Positions 52,502 to 60,844 of a stretch of DNA of 64,000 bases are shown in pieces. A program made the translations under genes and the position numbers. Under the pieces are notes generated by a model that saw nothing but the letters and a program-made list of their open reading frames with translations, ran no database searches and had not been told where the DNA came from. The first letter of the stretch is position 1. Each line of letters starts with the position of its first letter. The stretch is taken from assembly GCF_001613145.1 (NCBI RefSeq), contig NZ_BDBU01000011.1, positions 1-64,000 of the forward strand, in the 5' to 3' direction. The stretch comes from Nocardia jejuensis NBRC 103114 (GTDB lineage Bacteria > Actinomycetota > Actinomycetes > Mycobacteriales > Mycobacteriaceae).

Positions 52502-53548
52502 TCAGCGAATCGAGCGGACCTCGGGGTCGGTGCCGGACTCGACGGCCTTGATCGCCTCGGGCAGCAGCTGGTCGAGGTGATACGGGTAGACCGTCTCGCC
52601 GGACTGATCCAGTTCGACGATATCGGCGGGCGTGCACCATTTGTCGCCGGTGATGGATCGGCGTTCGACGAAGGTGAGGTTCGCGGGCTTCGGCGCGAAA
52701 TTGTCCACGCGCAGGACGAAGAACAGTTCCTCGGAGCGAATGAGCTCGCCGTTGAAGGGGAACACCGCCACGCGCCGCCACAGCGGTCCGCACAGCTGCG
52801 CGGGATCGACCGTGTGGCCGGTCTCCTCGTGCAGTTCGCGCACCGCGGCATCGCGCAGCGCTTCGCCCGGATCCACGCCGCCGCCGATGGTGAACCAGAA
52901 TTCGACGTCGGGGACCTTCGGGTCGTGCCCGCGCAGCAGCAGCACGCGATCGTCCCGATCCAGCAGCACGATCCGGGCCGAGGTGCGCACGGTGTCGACC
53001 TCCAGACCCGTGGAGGCCGCGGGCGTCACCCGTTCGGAGATCTCGAAGTAGGTCGGCAGCGGCGCGGTGCCGCCGAGGTGCAGCACCCGCACCGCACGCC
53101 GGGTCCGCAGGGCGAGGGTGTCGCGGACGGCGTCGTTGTGGAAGCGCCGGGCGATCAGCACCCGGGCCTCGGCATCGGCCAGCTCGGCGACCAGCTGCGG
53201 CGGCAGTGCGGAGATCTCGACCGCGGAAAGCGCTGCGGCGAGCTGATTCTCGACCGTTTCGCGATCCTGCCAGTCCGCGCGTTCCGCGCGATCGGCCAGG
53301 GTGATCAGACGGCGGGACTGACCGACCTGCTCGGGGGCGGTGTGCAGCCGGGCCAGCAGTGCCGCGATCGTGCGGGCCACCACCGCGCGGCGCGCCAGGG
53401 CCGCGTCCAGCGCGAGCCGGGCCTGATCACTGCGCACGTGCAGGCGGTCCAGGCGATTGGCCGTGGTGTACGCCCACACGCCGAGCGTGATGATCAGCGC
53501 GGCGACGAGCGCGAGAACCAGAATGGTGGTCGCGGAGAAGGTGATCAT
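52502..53548 (-). CDS. Membrane-anchored LemA-like/Nudix hydrolase fusion
   Basis: A 348-residue protein. Residues 6-28 form a membrane span, followed by a LemA-like helical part (ANRLDRLHVRSDQARLALDAALARR) to about 130. The C-terminal half is a Nudix domain with box GGVDPGEALRDAAVRELHEETGHTV, seen as GEALRDAAVRELHEETG. ARIVLLDRDDRVLLLRGHDP and FWFTIGGG precede it. It overlaps pimA by 4 nt and matches Rv2609c in M. tuberculosis by position and design. Its substrate, perhaps a nucleotide-sugar or lipid diphosphate, is unknown. Confidence 0.9.
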   Translation of the reverse strand: MITFSATTILVLALVAALIITLGVWAYTTANRLDRLHVRSDQARLALDAALARRAVVARTIAALLARLHTAPEQVGQSRRLITLADRAERADWQDRETVENQLAAALSAVEISALPPQLVAELADAEARVLIARRFHNDAVRDTLALRTRRAVRVLHLGGTAPLPTYFEISERVTPAASTGLEVDTVRTSARIVLLDRDDRVLLLRGHDPKVPDVEFWFTIGGGVDPGEALRDAAVRELHEETGHTVDPAQLCGPLWRRVAVFPFNGELIRSEELFFVLRVDNFAPKPANLTFVERRSITGDKWCTPADIVELDQSGETVYPYHLDQLLPEAIKAVESGTDPEVRSIR

Positions 53549-54669
53549 CCGGCGGTCCTGACCGGAACGCCGCCGACGGTGACGGTTTCGTACACGCGCA
53601 GGATCTGCTCGGCCACCACCGGCCAGTCGTACTCTCCGACAACCTGATTGGCCGTGCGGACGAATTCCTCGCGGCGCTCGGTGTCCTCGAGCATGCCCGC
53701 GAGGGCCTCGCCCAGCCGCTCGGAATCCCCCACCGGGACCAGCATTCCGGCGGTGCCGTCGCGCAGCACGCGCCGGAAGGCGTCCAGATCGCTTGCCACC
53801 ACCGCGGTTCCGGCGGCCATCGCTTCCACGAGCACGATGCCGAAGCTCTCCCCGCCGATGTTCGGTGCGCAGTACACGTCGGCGCTGCGCATGGCCGAGG
53901 CCTTCTCCGCATCGGTGACCTGGCCGAGAAAGCGCAGGTGCCCGGCATTCTCGCCCGCCTCACGGCGAAGGCGGTCCTCGTCGCCGCGGCCCACGATGAG
54001 CACCTCGACGTCCGGATGACGGCGCACCAGCTCCGGCAGCGCACCCAGCAGCACGTCCATGCCCTTGCGCGGTTCGTCGAAGCGGCCCAGGAACAGCACC
54101 GACCTGCCGGGGCGCGGATATCCCCGCAGCAGTGGGGCATGCGCGAAGGCGGGCACGTCCACACCGTTGGGAATCTCGACCGCGTCGCCGCCGAGCGCCT
54201 CGACCTGCCAGCGCCGGGCCAGTTCGCTCACCGCGATCCGCCCGCTGATCTTCTCGTGATAGGGGCGCAGCACACCCTGAAAAGTACTGAGCACCAAGGA
54301 CTTCGTGGTGGACGTGTGGAAGGTCGCCACGATCGGGCCCTCCGCGATCTTCAACGCCAGCATCGACAGGCTCGGCGCGTTCGGCTCGTGGATGTGCAGC
54401 ACGTCGAAATCGTTGTCCGCGATCCAGCGCCGGATCCGGGTATAGGCGGTGGGGCCGAAGGACAGTCGCGCCACCGAACCGTTGTAGGGGATCGCCACCG
54501 CCTTGCCCGCGGAGACCACGAAGTCCGGCAGCGGGGTGTCCTCGGCGGCGGGGGCGAGCACGCTCACCCGGTGCCCGCGTTCGATCAGCACCTGCGCGAG
54601 CTCCACGACATGCGACTGCACGCCGCCCGGAACATCGAACGAATACGGGCAGACCATGCCGATTCTCAT
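53545..54669 (-). CDS. pimA: GDP-mannose:phosphatidylinositol mannosyltransferase PimA
   Basis: A 374-residue GT-B, family 4 glycosyltransferase. The N-terminal domain opens MRIGMVCPYSFDVPGGVQSHV, with the glycine loop GGVQ. Landmarks then include HIHEPNAPSLSM, FHTS and, in the C-terminal domain, FLGRFDEPRKGMDVLL, APNIGGESFGIVLVEAMAAGTAVVASD with the EX7E motif. It transfers the first mannose to PI on the inner side of the membrane. It is in the order thrS-HIT-pgsA-acyltransferase-pimA as in mycobacteria. Confidence 0.97.
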   Translation of the reverse strand: MRIGMVCPYSFDVPGGVQSHVVELAQVLIERGHRVSVLAPAAEDTPLPDFVVSAGKAVAIPYNGSVARLSFGPTAYTRIRRWIADNDFDVLHIHEPNAPSLSMLALKIAEGPIVATFHTSTTKSLVLSTFQGVLRPYHEKISGRIAVSELARRWQVEALGGDAVEIPNGVDVPAFAHAPLLRGYPRPGRSVLFLGRFDEPRKGMDVLLGALPELVRRHPDVEVLIVGRGDEDRLRREAGENAGHLRFLGQVTDAEKASAMRSADVYCAPNIGGESFGIVLVEAMAAGTAVVASDLDAFRRVLRDGTAGMLVPVGDSERLGEALAGMLEDTERREEFVRTANQVVGEYDWPVVAEQILRVYETVTVGGVPVRTAG

Positions 54670-55676
54670 AGCGTGCCGTCTCCCCCGCGCCCCTGCGAAC
54701 CGATGTCTGTCACCGGATCCCCGTACCCCAGTGCTCGCTGCGCCGCGGCGATCCGCTCCAACCGCGCCGGCGAGAGGTCACTTTCCCACATGGGCTGCAG
54801 CATGTGCCAGTCCGCGGGATGCGCGGCGATGTTGGCGGCGAACCGATCCGCCAGCGCCTGGGTGGCGGGCTGCACGCCGACCGAGACGTCGATGTCCTCG
54901 TACACCTGCATGCCCCAGCGTTCGCGGCCCTGCTCGTCGACCTCGAACCAGCAGTGCACGGGCATCAGCGCCGCGCCCGAGTCGATGGCCAGCTTGATCG
55001 GACCGGCGGGCAACCAGGTCCGCTCGCCGAACATGGTGACCGGCACGCCCTTACCGGTGATGTCGCGCTCCCCCATCAGACACACGACCTTGTTCTGCCG
55101 CAACCGTTCCGCGAGCAGACCGAAGGGCGGCTGCTCACCGCCGGTCAGCGGGAACACCTCGAAGCCCAGGCTCTCGCGGAACTCCACGAAGCGCTCGAAG
55201 AGCGATTCGGGCTCGAGCCGCTCGGCGACCGTGGAGAAGGTGCCGTGATGCTGCACCAGAAACGTCCCGGCCATATCCCAGTTGCCCGAGTGCGGCAGCA
55301 CGAACACCGCGCCGTTCCCGCGTTCGAGCACCGTGTCCAGATGTTCGATGCCGTTGACCCACAGCTGCTTTCCCAGCGCCACGTGATCCATGGTCGGCAG
55401 CCGGAACGCTTCGCGCCAGTAGCGGGCGTACGAGCGGATGCTCGCGCGGATCAGTTCGTCGGGCACCTGCTCGGGTGTCGTACCCAGCACTCGGGAGAGG
55501 TTGCGGCGCAACTGATTCGGCTTACCCCGGCGGGACGCGCGATTCATCCTGCGGGCCGCGACGTCCGCTCCCGCGTCGAACAGTCGCCGGGCCGCGCCCT
55601 CGGGCAGTGTGCGCACGAGCGCCCACCCTGCCGCGTAGGCCTTGTCGGTCATCGCGGATCTGAAGTCGGTACTCAC
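54666..55676 (-). CDS. patA: Phosphatidylinositol mannoside acyltransferase (PatA-type)
   Basis: 336 residues from GTG 55676, which overlaps the pgsA stop by 4 nt; ATG 55652 would give 328. It is a lipid A acyltransferase-type fold with the catalytic HxxxxD as HSGNWDM and landmarks RKNL-like QLRRNLSRVLG, SIRSYARYWREAFRLP, VCLMGERDITGKGVPVTMFGE, and the end HPADWHMLQPMWESDLSPARL. It matches mycobacterial PatA (Rv2611c), which acylates the mannose of PIM. An extra C-terminal stretch of about 20 residues reaches pimA, whose start it overlaps. Confidence 0.95.
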   Translation of the reverse strand: MSTDFRSAMTDKAYAAGWALVRTLPEGAARRLFDAGADVAARRMNRASRRGKPNQLRRNLSRVLGTTPEQVPDELIRASIRSYARYWREAFRLPTMDHVALGKQLWVNGIEHLDTVLERGNGAVFVLPHSGNWDMAGTFLVQHHGTFSTVAERLEPESLFERFVEFRESLGFEVFPLTGGEQPPFGLLAERLRQNKVVCLMGERDITGKGVPVTMFGERTWLPAGPIKLAIDSGAALMPVHCWFEVDEQGRERWGMQVYEDIDVSVGVQPATQALADRFAANIAAHPADWHMLQPMWESDLSPARLERIAAAQRALGYGDPVTDIGSQGRGGDGTL

Positions 55677-56344
55677 CGCTGCGGTTCCTCCGGAGCCTTC
55701 GCCACGGGGGCGATGATGTCGCGCGCGCCGGGTGAACTGCGCACGGCCAGCACACGCTGGAACACGGTGATGGTGCTCAATACCGCCAGCACGTAGATGG
55801 CCACGTACACCGCGTAGGTGAGCCATTCGATCTCGAAATAGCCGCCGATGCCGGTGAAACCGGCGCCGACGAGCCCGATGACCAGCCGGTCGGGTCGTTC
55901 GATGATGCCGCCGTCCGCCGACAGGCCGCTGGCTTCCGCGCGCGCCTTGGCGTACGAGATGACCTGCGAGGTCACCAGCACCACCAGCGTCGCGGCGAAC
56001 AGATGCCCCGAATGCGCGTGGTAGACCGCCCACCAGGCCAGACCGCCGAAGATCGCGCCGTCCGCGACCCGGTCGCAGGTGGCGTCCAGCACCGCACCGT
56101 ATTTCGTGCCGCCGCCGCGCGCGCGGGCCATCGCGCCGTCCAGCATGTCGAACATGACGAAGAGCCAGATCACCATCGTTCCCCAGAACAGGTGATCGGT
56201 GGGGAACAGCGTCACCGCCGCGGCGATCGAGGCGGTGGTGCCGATGAGCGTCATCGCGTTCGGGGTGAGCCCCGTGCTCACCAGTGCTTTGCCCAGTGGC
56301 GCAGTCGCTTTGGCGAACGTCTCGCGACCGAAGAAGCTCAGCAC
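55673..56344 (-). CDS. pgsA: Phosphatidylinositol phosphate synthase (CDP-alcohol phosphatidyltransferase)
   Basis: A 223-residue protein with six membrane spans. The CDP-alcohol motif D-x2-DG-x2-AR-x8-G-x3-D-x3-D is complete: DMLDGAMARARGGGTKYG, then AVLDATCDRVADG. In Actinobacteria this enzyme (PgsA1 type) makes phosphatidylinositol phosphate from CDP-diacylglycerol and inositol 1-phosphate, the base of PIM and lipoarabinomannan. It is coupled by overlap to the acyltransferase gene and follows the HIT gene by 82 bp. Confidence 0.95.
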   Translation of the reverse strand: MLSFFGRETFAKATAPLGKALVSTGLTPNAMTLIGTTASIAAAVTLFPTDHLFWGTMVIWLFVMFDMLDGAMARARGGGTKYGAVLDATCDRVADGAIFGGLAWWAVYHAHSGHLFAATLVVLVTSQVISYAKARAEASGLSADGGIIERPDRLVIGLVGAGFTGIGGYFEIEWLTYAVYVAIYVLAVLSTITVFQRVLAVRSSPGARDIIAPVAKAPEEPQR

Positions 56345-56426
56345 GCTAGTCGCTTTCCTTCCATGATTTGCGGGGCACCCGCACCCGGTCGGCTACGGCG
56401 AGCCGGGCTGCGCAAGTGTGGCTCAC

Positions 56427-57041
56427 CTACGCCTCCTTCCATGCCCCCGCCAGCAGAGCTCGGGTTTCCCGCAGCAGCTGCGGCATCACCTTCACCCCAC
56501 CGACCACGGTGATGAAGTTCGCGTCCCCGCTCCAGCGGGGCACGATGTGCTGATGCAGATGGTCGGCGAGCGAACCGCCCGCCACGCCACCGAGATTGAG
56601 GCCGACATTGAAGCCCTCGGGCCGCGAGACCTGCTTCATCACCCGGATGGCCTGCTGGGTGAAGGCCATCAGCTCGGTGCTCTCCTCGAGCGTGAGGTCC
56701 TCCAGGTTCGCGACGCGGCGGTAGGGCACCACCATCATGTGGCCGGGGTTGTACGGGTACAGGTTCAGCACCGCGTACACCCACTGCCCGCGCGCGAGCA
56801 CCAGCCCGTCCTCGTCCGACATCTGCGGGATGTCGGTGAAGGGATGGCCGGTCTTCTTCGGCGCATCCTCCTGCGGCACTTCACGATCGGCCGTCGCCCC
56901 GACGATGTAGGACATCCGGTAGGGGGTCCAGAGCCGCTGCAGGCGATCGGGTTCCCCCGCGCCGCAATCGATGATCTGCCCGGCCGAATCCTGTTGCCCG
57001 GCAGTCTCTTCGGCAATACCCCCCGGCCCCTGACCACTCAT
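56427..57041 (-). CDS. HIT-family nucleotide hydrolase
   Basis: 204 residues from ATG 57041, seven nt after AAGGAG. It shows the HIT fold: VYAVLNLYPYNPGHMMVVPYRRVANLEDL and the catalytic triad LADHLHQHIVPRW (HxHxHxx). An N-terminal extension of about 55 residues includes RLWTPYRMSYI, typical of actinobacterial members next to pgsA (Rv2613c, an Ap4A phosphorylase in M. tuberculosis as I recall). It starts where a 25-residue frame after thrS ends. Confidence 0.93.
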   Translation of the reverse strand: MSGQGPGGIAEETAGQQDSAGQIIDCGAGEPDRLQRLWTPYRMSYIVGATADREVPQEDAPKKTGHPFTDIPQMSDEDGLVLARGQWVYAVLNLYPYNPGHMMVVPYRRVANLEDLTLEESTELMAFTQQAIRVMKQVSRPEGFNVGLNLGGVAGGSLADHLHQHIVPRWSGDANFITVVGGVKVMPQLLRETRALLAGAWKEA

Positions 57042-57117
57042 GCTGCATCTCCTTGGCATGCGTGGAGGCCCTCCGTGGTTACACAAGCTGCCGCCTCCGG
57101 CCCCTGACCACTCATGC
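57023..57117. repeat. Direct 21-bp repeat at thrS/HIT junction
   Basis: Two identical 21-bp copies at 57023-57043 and 57097-57117, 74 bp apart, each covering a start region that encodes MSGQGP on the minus strand. The copies are out of frame with each other by 2 nt, consistent with a local duplication. Confidence 0.85.
57038..57115 (-). CDS. Possible 25-residue coupling peptide between thrS and HIT gene
   Basis: ATG 57115 overlaps the thrS stop (ATGA), and the TGA at 57038 overlaps the HIT start (ATGA). The frame encodes [17 protein letters not shown], then HACQGDAA. Its first six residues equal those of the HIT protein because of the 21-bp repeat. It has no ribosome binding site of its own beyond thrS coupling. 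It may be a duplication remnant serving to carry ribosomes from thrS to the HIT gene rather than a functional peptide. Confidence 0.4.
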   Translation of the reverse strand: MSGQGPEAAACVTTEGLHACQGDAA

Positions 57118-59184
57118 CGTGGCCGATCGGATCTCGAAGCCCTCGGCGGTGGGCGAGGTGTTCTCGCGCCGCGCGACCCAGTCCCGGACGGTGGCGATGG
57201 CGTCGGCCACCGGCACGCCGTTGACCTGGGTGCCGTCCCGGAACCGGAAGCTCACCGCGTTCGCCTCCACATCGCGCGCACCGGCCAGCAGCATGAACGG
57301 GATCTTCTGCGCGGTCTGGTTGAAGATCTTCTTCTGCATGCGGTCGTCGCTGCGATCCACCTCGGCGCGGATGTCGTGCGAGAGCAGTTCCTCGATCACC
57401 GCGTCCAGATGCGGGGCGAAGTCCGCCGCGACCGGGATGCCGACCACCTGCACCGGCGCGAGCCAGGCCGGGAACGCACCCGCGTAGTGCTCGGTCAGCA
57501 CACCGAAGAAGCGCTCGATGGAACCGAACAGCGCGCGGTGGATCATGACCGGGCGATGCTTCTGACCATCGGAGCCGGTGTACTCGAGCTCGAAGCGTTC
57601 GGGCAGGTTGAAGTCCAGCTGGATGGTGGACATCTGCCAGGTGCGACCCAGCGCGTCCTTGGCCTGCACGGAGATCTTGGGTCCGTAGAAGGCCGCGCCG
57701 CCCGGATCGGGCACCAGGTCCAGACCGGAGTCGGTGGCCACCTTGCGCAGGGTTTCGGTGGCCTCCTCCCACAGCTCGTCCGATCCGACGAACTTCTTCG
57801 GATCCTTGGTCGAGAGTTCGAGGTAGAAATCGTCCAGGCCGTAGTCGCGCAGCAGGCTGAGCACGAATTGCAGGGTGCTGGTCAGCTCCGCGTGCATCTG
57901 CTCCTTGGTGCAGTAGATGTGCGCGTCGTCCTGGGTCATGCCGCGCACACGGGTCAAACCGTGTACGACACCGGACTTCTCGTAGCGGTACACCGAACCG
58001 AACTCGAACATGCGCAGCGGCAGTTCCCGGTAGGACCGGCCGCGCGAACGGAAGATCAGGTTGTGCATCGGGCAGTTCATCGGCTTGACGTAGTAGTCCT
58101 GGCCGGGCTTGCGGACCGTGCCGTCCTCGTTGAGTTCGGCGTCCAGGTGCATGGCCGGGAACATGCCCTCGCGGTACCAGTCCAGGTGGCCCGAGACCTC
58201 GAAGAGGTGGCCCTTGGTGATGTGCGGGGTGTTGACGAACTCGTACCCCGCGGCCACGTGGCGACGGCGCGAGTAGTCCTCGAGCTCCTTGCGGATGATG
58301 CCGCCCTTGGGGTGGAACACCGGCAGGCCCGAGCCCAGCTCGTCCGGGAAGGAGAACAGGTCCAGCTCGAGACCGAGCTTGCGGTGATCGCGCTTCTCGG
58401 CCTCTTCCAGCAGACGCAGGTATTCGTCCTGTGCCTCCTGCGATTCCCACGCGGTGCCGTAGATGCGCTGCAGATCCTCGCGGCTCTGATCACCGCGCCA
58501 GTAGGCGGCGGAGCTGCGGGTCAGCTTGAAGGCGGGAATGTACTTGGTGGTCGGGATGTGCGGGCCGCGACACAGGTCGCCCCACAGGGTCTCGCCGCTG
58601 CGCGGGTCCAGGTTGTCGTAGATGGTCAGCTCGTTCGGTTGCAGGTCGCTGCCGCCGACCTCCATGATCTCCGGATCGTCGATACCCGACTTGTCGGTGA
58701 TCAGCTCCAGCTTGAACGGCTCCTTGGCCAGTTCGACCCGGGCCTCCTCGACGTCGACCACGCGACGCGAAAAGCGCTGCGCGCCTTTGACGATCTTCTT
58801 CATCCGGGATTCGAGCTTGGTCAGATCCTCGGGAGTGAAGGGGCGCTGCACCTGGAAGTCGTAGTAGAAGCCGTCCTTGATGAAGGGGCCGATGCCCAGC
58901 TTCGCCTCGGGGAACTCCTGCTGCACGGCCTGGGCCAGCACGTGGGCGGCCGAGTGCCGGATCACGCTGCGGCCGTCCTCGGAGTCGGCGGTGACCGCCT
59001 CGACCTCGACGTCGACCTCGGGGATCCAGGACAGGTCCTTGAGGTTGCCCTCACCGTCGCGCACGACGATGACGGCTTCGGGACCCTTGTTCGGCAGTTC
59101 TGCCTCGCGCACCGCGGCCCCGGCCGTAGTCCCGGCCGGCACCCGGACGAGGGCGGCTGGGGTCCTTGCGGCTGAGGTGGTCAC
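57112..59184 (-). CDS. thrS: Threonyl-tRNA synthetase
   Basis: 690 residues from GTG 59184, nine nt after AAGGAG. Domains in order: TGS ([18 protein letters not shown] onward), the editing/SAD domain with [13 protein letters not shown], the class II catalytic core with [13 protein letters not shown] (zinc Cys) and [25 protein letters not shown], and the anticodon domain [13 protein letters not shown]. The length is normal. It starts the lipid-gene operon; no T-box-like leader was found in the 343 bp upstream. Confidence 0.97.
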   Translation of the reverse strand: MTTSAARTPAALVRVPAGTTAGAAVREAELPNKGPEAVIVVRDGEGNLKDLSWIPEVDVEVEAVTADSEDGRSVIRHSAAHVLAQAVQQEFPEAKLGIGPFIKDGFYYDFQVQRPFTPEDLTKLESRMKKIVKGAQRFSRRVVDVEEARVELAKEPFKLELITDKSGIDDPEIMEVGGSDLQPNELTIYDNLDPRSGETLWGDLCRGPHIPTTKYIPAFKLTRSSAAYWRGDQSREDLQRIYGTAWESQEAQDEYLRLLEEAEKRDHRKLGLELDLFSFPDELGSGLPVFHPKGGIIRKELEDYSRRRHVAAGYEFVNTPHITKGHLFEVSGHLDWYREGMFPAMHLDAELNEDGTVRKPGQDYYVKPMNCPMHNLIFRSRGRSYRELPLRMFEFGSVYRYEKSGVVHGLTRVRGMTQDDAHIYCTKEQMHAELTSTLQFVLSLLRDYGLDDFYLELSTKDPKKFVGSDELWEEATETLRKVATDSGLDLVPDPGGAAFYGPKISVQAKDALGRTWQMSTIQLDFNLPERFELEYTGSDGQKHRPVMIHRALFGSIERFFGVLTEHYAGAFPAWLAPVQVVGIPVAADFAPHLDAVIEELLSHDIRAEVDRSDDRMQKKIFNQTAQKIPFMLLAGARDVEANAVSFRFRDGTQVNGVPVADAIATVRDWVARRENTSPTAEGFEIRSATA

Positions 59185-59527
59185 GGCTGTGCGCTCCTTG
59201 GCAATCTGGCGGCGGACCGCTCGGTCCGGCCGTTCGTGTCGGGCAGTGCTGGGGTGGACGCGCGGGGAGAGGTCCCCGCGATCACAGCCGGTCACGCTCG
59301 CCATACTTCGCGAAACGCTTTGCTCCGGCGCGCACCATGCTATCGGCATGGGGGTGGCCGCGTGCCGATGGACCGGCCCCGCCGCGCCGCCGTCGGGGGC
59401 GACCCTCCGGACCTGCCCCCGCCGACTCGGTTCTACCTCGGGTTATGCGGAAATCGCCCAGATCGCGGCACGCGAGACCAGCGGGCTGGCGCGGCCGGAA
59501 TCGACGCGCACCGTGCGGCCGATCCGG
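59185..59527. other. 343-bp intergenic region upstream of thrS
   Basis: Holds the thrS promoter and leader. No gene, tRNA or convincing riboswitch was seen. It also contains the region just after the FhuF-like stop at 59528. Confidence 0.5.
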
Positions 59528-60328
59528 TCAGCCCCGCGTCGCCAGCTCGTACAGCAACTTCTCCCGCTGCGCCGCAGGCCGTTTCGGGCAGCTCGTGCAC
59601 ATCTCCGATCCGGGCACCTCGAACACCAGGCAGCAGGAGATCCGGCGCACGAACGTCCGCGACCCGATATCGCTGAATCGCGGAACCGGCAGTCGCCCGG
59701 CGACCTCGTGCGCCAGCCGCGCGGCCGCGTCCTGATCTCCGGCGTCCAGCGCCCGGTTCCCGATGGCGTCCGCGACGATCGCCCACAGCGACGGCACGCT
59801 CGCCCCCGACACCTGTGCGACCACCGGAATCACCCGTGAGAGCGAGACCCGCAGCCGATGCCCGATCGAGCATCCGTGCTCGTCCGGCGCAGCGCCGCAG
59901 CACGAATCGGCCCCCGGTCCCGCACCCGCGCCGGGCGTGCTCGGCCGCTCGCCCGCGCCCGCCCACTCGCCCACCGTGACGTCGGCGGCGATATCCCCGA
60001 GGATCGAACCGGCCATCTCGAGATCGTCGAACTCGCCGATCCCCGGAACGGGAAACACCCTCTCGATCCCGCCGTCGGGCCGAATCTCGCACGCGATGTG
60101 CTCGAGCGCGGGATCCATGGCCGCACTGCCGGTCGCGAACGCCTCGACGATCGGCGCGATCAGCGACGACGCCGCCATGCACCACCACAGCGTCCCCGAC
60201 ACCCGTGCGTCCCCGGTGCCCCAGGAGATCCCCATCTCCGAGATCCGGTCCTCGAGCCATCGCGGGTCCAGCAGCTCGGTGCCCGGCACCGCTGCCCTCG
60301 ACACAGGGGGCTGCGCAACCATTTCCAT
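59528..60328 (-). CDS. FhuF-like ferric reductase ([2Fe-2S])
   Basis: About 266 residues from ATG 60328 (MEMVAQPPV). The C-terminus has the FhuF iron-sulfur motif C-C-x10-C-x2-C: RRISCCLVFEVPGSEMCTSC. A Cys-rich loop (DSCCGAAPDEHGCSIGHRL) lies mid-protein. FhuF-type proteins reduce ferric iron in siderophores in the cytosol. No siderophore genes are nearby. Longer upstream starts are Pro/Gly-rich and were rejected. An iron-responsive promoter is likely, but no clear IdeR/DtxR box was found. Confidence 0.85.
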   Translation of the reverse strand: MEMVAQPPVSRAAVPGTELLDPRWLEDRISEMGISWGTGDARVSGTLWWCMAASSLIAPIVEAFATGSAAMDPALEHIACEIRPDGGIERVFPVPGIGEFDDLEMAGSILGDIAADVTVGEWAGAGERPSTPGAGAGPGADSCCGAAPDEHGCSIGHRLRVSLSRVIPVVAQVSGASVPSLWAIVADAIGNRALDAGDQDAAARLAHEVAGRLPVPRFSDIGSRTFVRRISCCLVFEVPGSEMCTSCPKRPAAQREKLLYELATRG

Positions 60329-60844
60329 CCGACTCCGATCCAGCCGCCGATACCCGGGGCTATACCTCCACGATGTCACGATCTTCGCCACAGCGCGCCA
60401 CTGCCTCGGCTCGCCGCCGCTCTCCCGCCCCGCGCACGCGGACATCAGATTAGGCGGCGCCGAACCAGACGTACCGCAGGCGCGCCCGGAATCGGCCGGA
60501 CCACCGGAGGGCGGCAGGACGCCTCCGCCAACAGGCAAGCAGCGCAGAAGATTTCACTTCGAGACCAACGCCTCGCAGATCGAGTCCATCCCGCGGCGGA
60601 CCCCGACATTCCGCGGATCGGGCGACCCGGTCCACCACTCACCCGAGCGTGGTCGGCGACATCGCGAACAGCGCGGCGTTCGACACCTGGGCCCGCACAG
60701 AACACCCGGCCCGGCACACGCGAACGTGCAGGCGCTCGCGAGGAGGCGCCTGCACGTTCGAGTCACTCGGCGGTGAGTCCGGTGGTGTCTTCCGATCGGA
60801 CGGGGCCGGGATGCGCGGAGTCGGCTCCGCGCACCCCGGGCCGG
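60329..60844. terminator. 516-bp intergenic region with two hairpins
   Basis: No gene could be supported. Hairpin A, CGAACGTGCAGGCGC (60721-60735) with GCGCCTGCACGTTCG (60746-60760), is a perfect 15-bp stem. Hairpin B at 60804-60842 has an inner stem GCGCGGAG/CTCCGCGC. B lies directly after the SulP-carbonic anhydrase stop (minus strand) and is a likely terminator. Short frames on both strands lack codon bias or ribosome binding sites. Confidence 0.6.

Noticed and set aside
57040..59175. 711-codon plus-strand open frame opposite thrS
   Set aside because: thrS is certain on the minus strand and the plus-strand product has no domain; open only because of the third-position GC bias.
59185..59527. 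Possible T-box leader of thrS
   Set aside because: No T-box sequence and no specifier-like bulge with a Thr codon next to a terminator could be found.
60445..60766. Several short frames in the 516-bp gap after the FhuF-like gene
   Set aside because: Overlapping frames on both strands with no ribosome binding site and products rich in Cys/Arg; no consistent coding signal.
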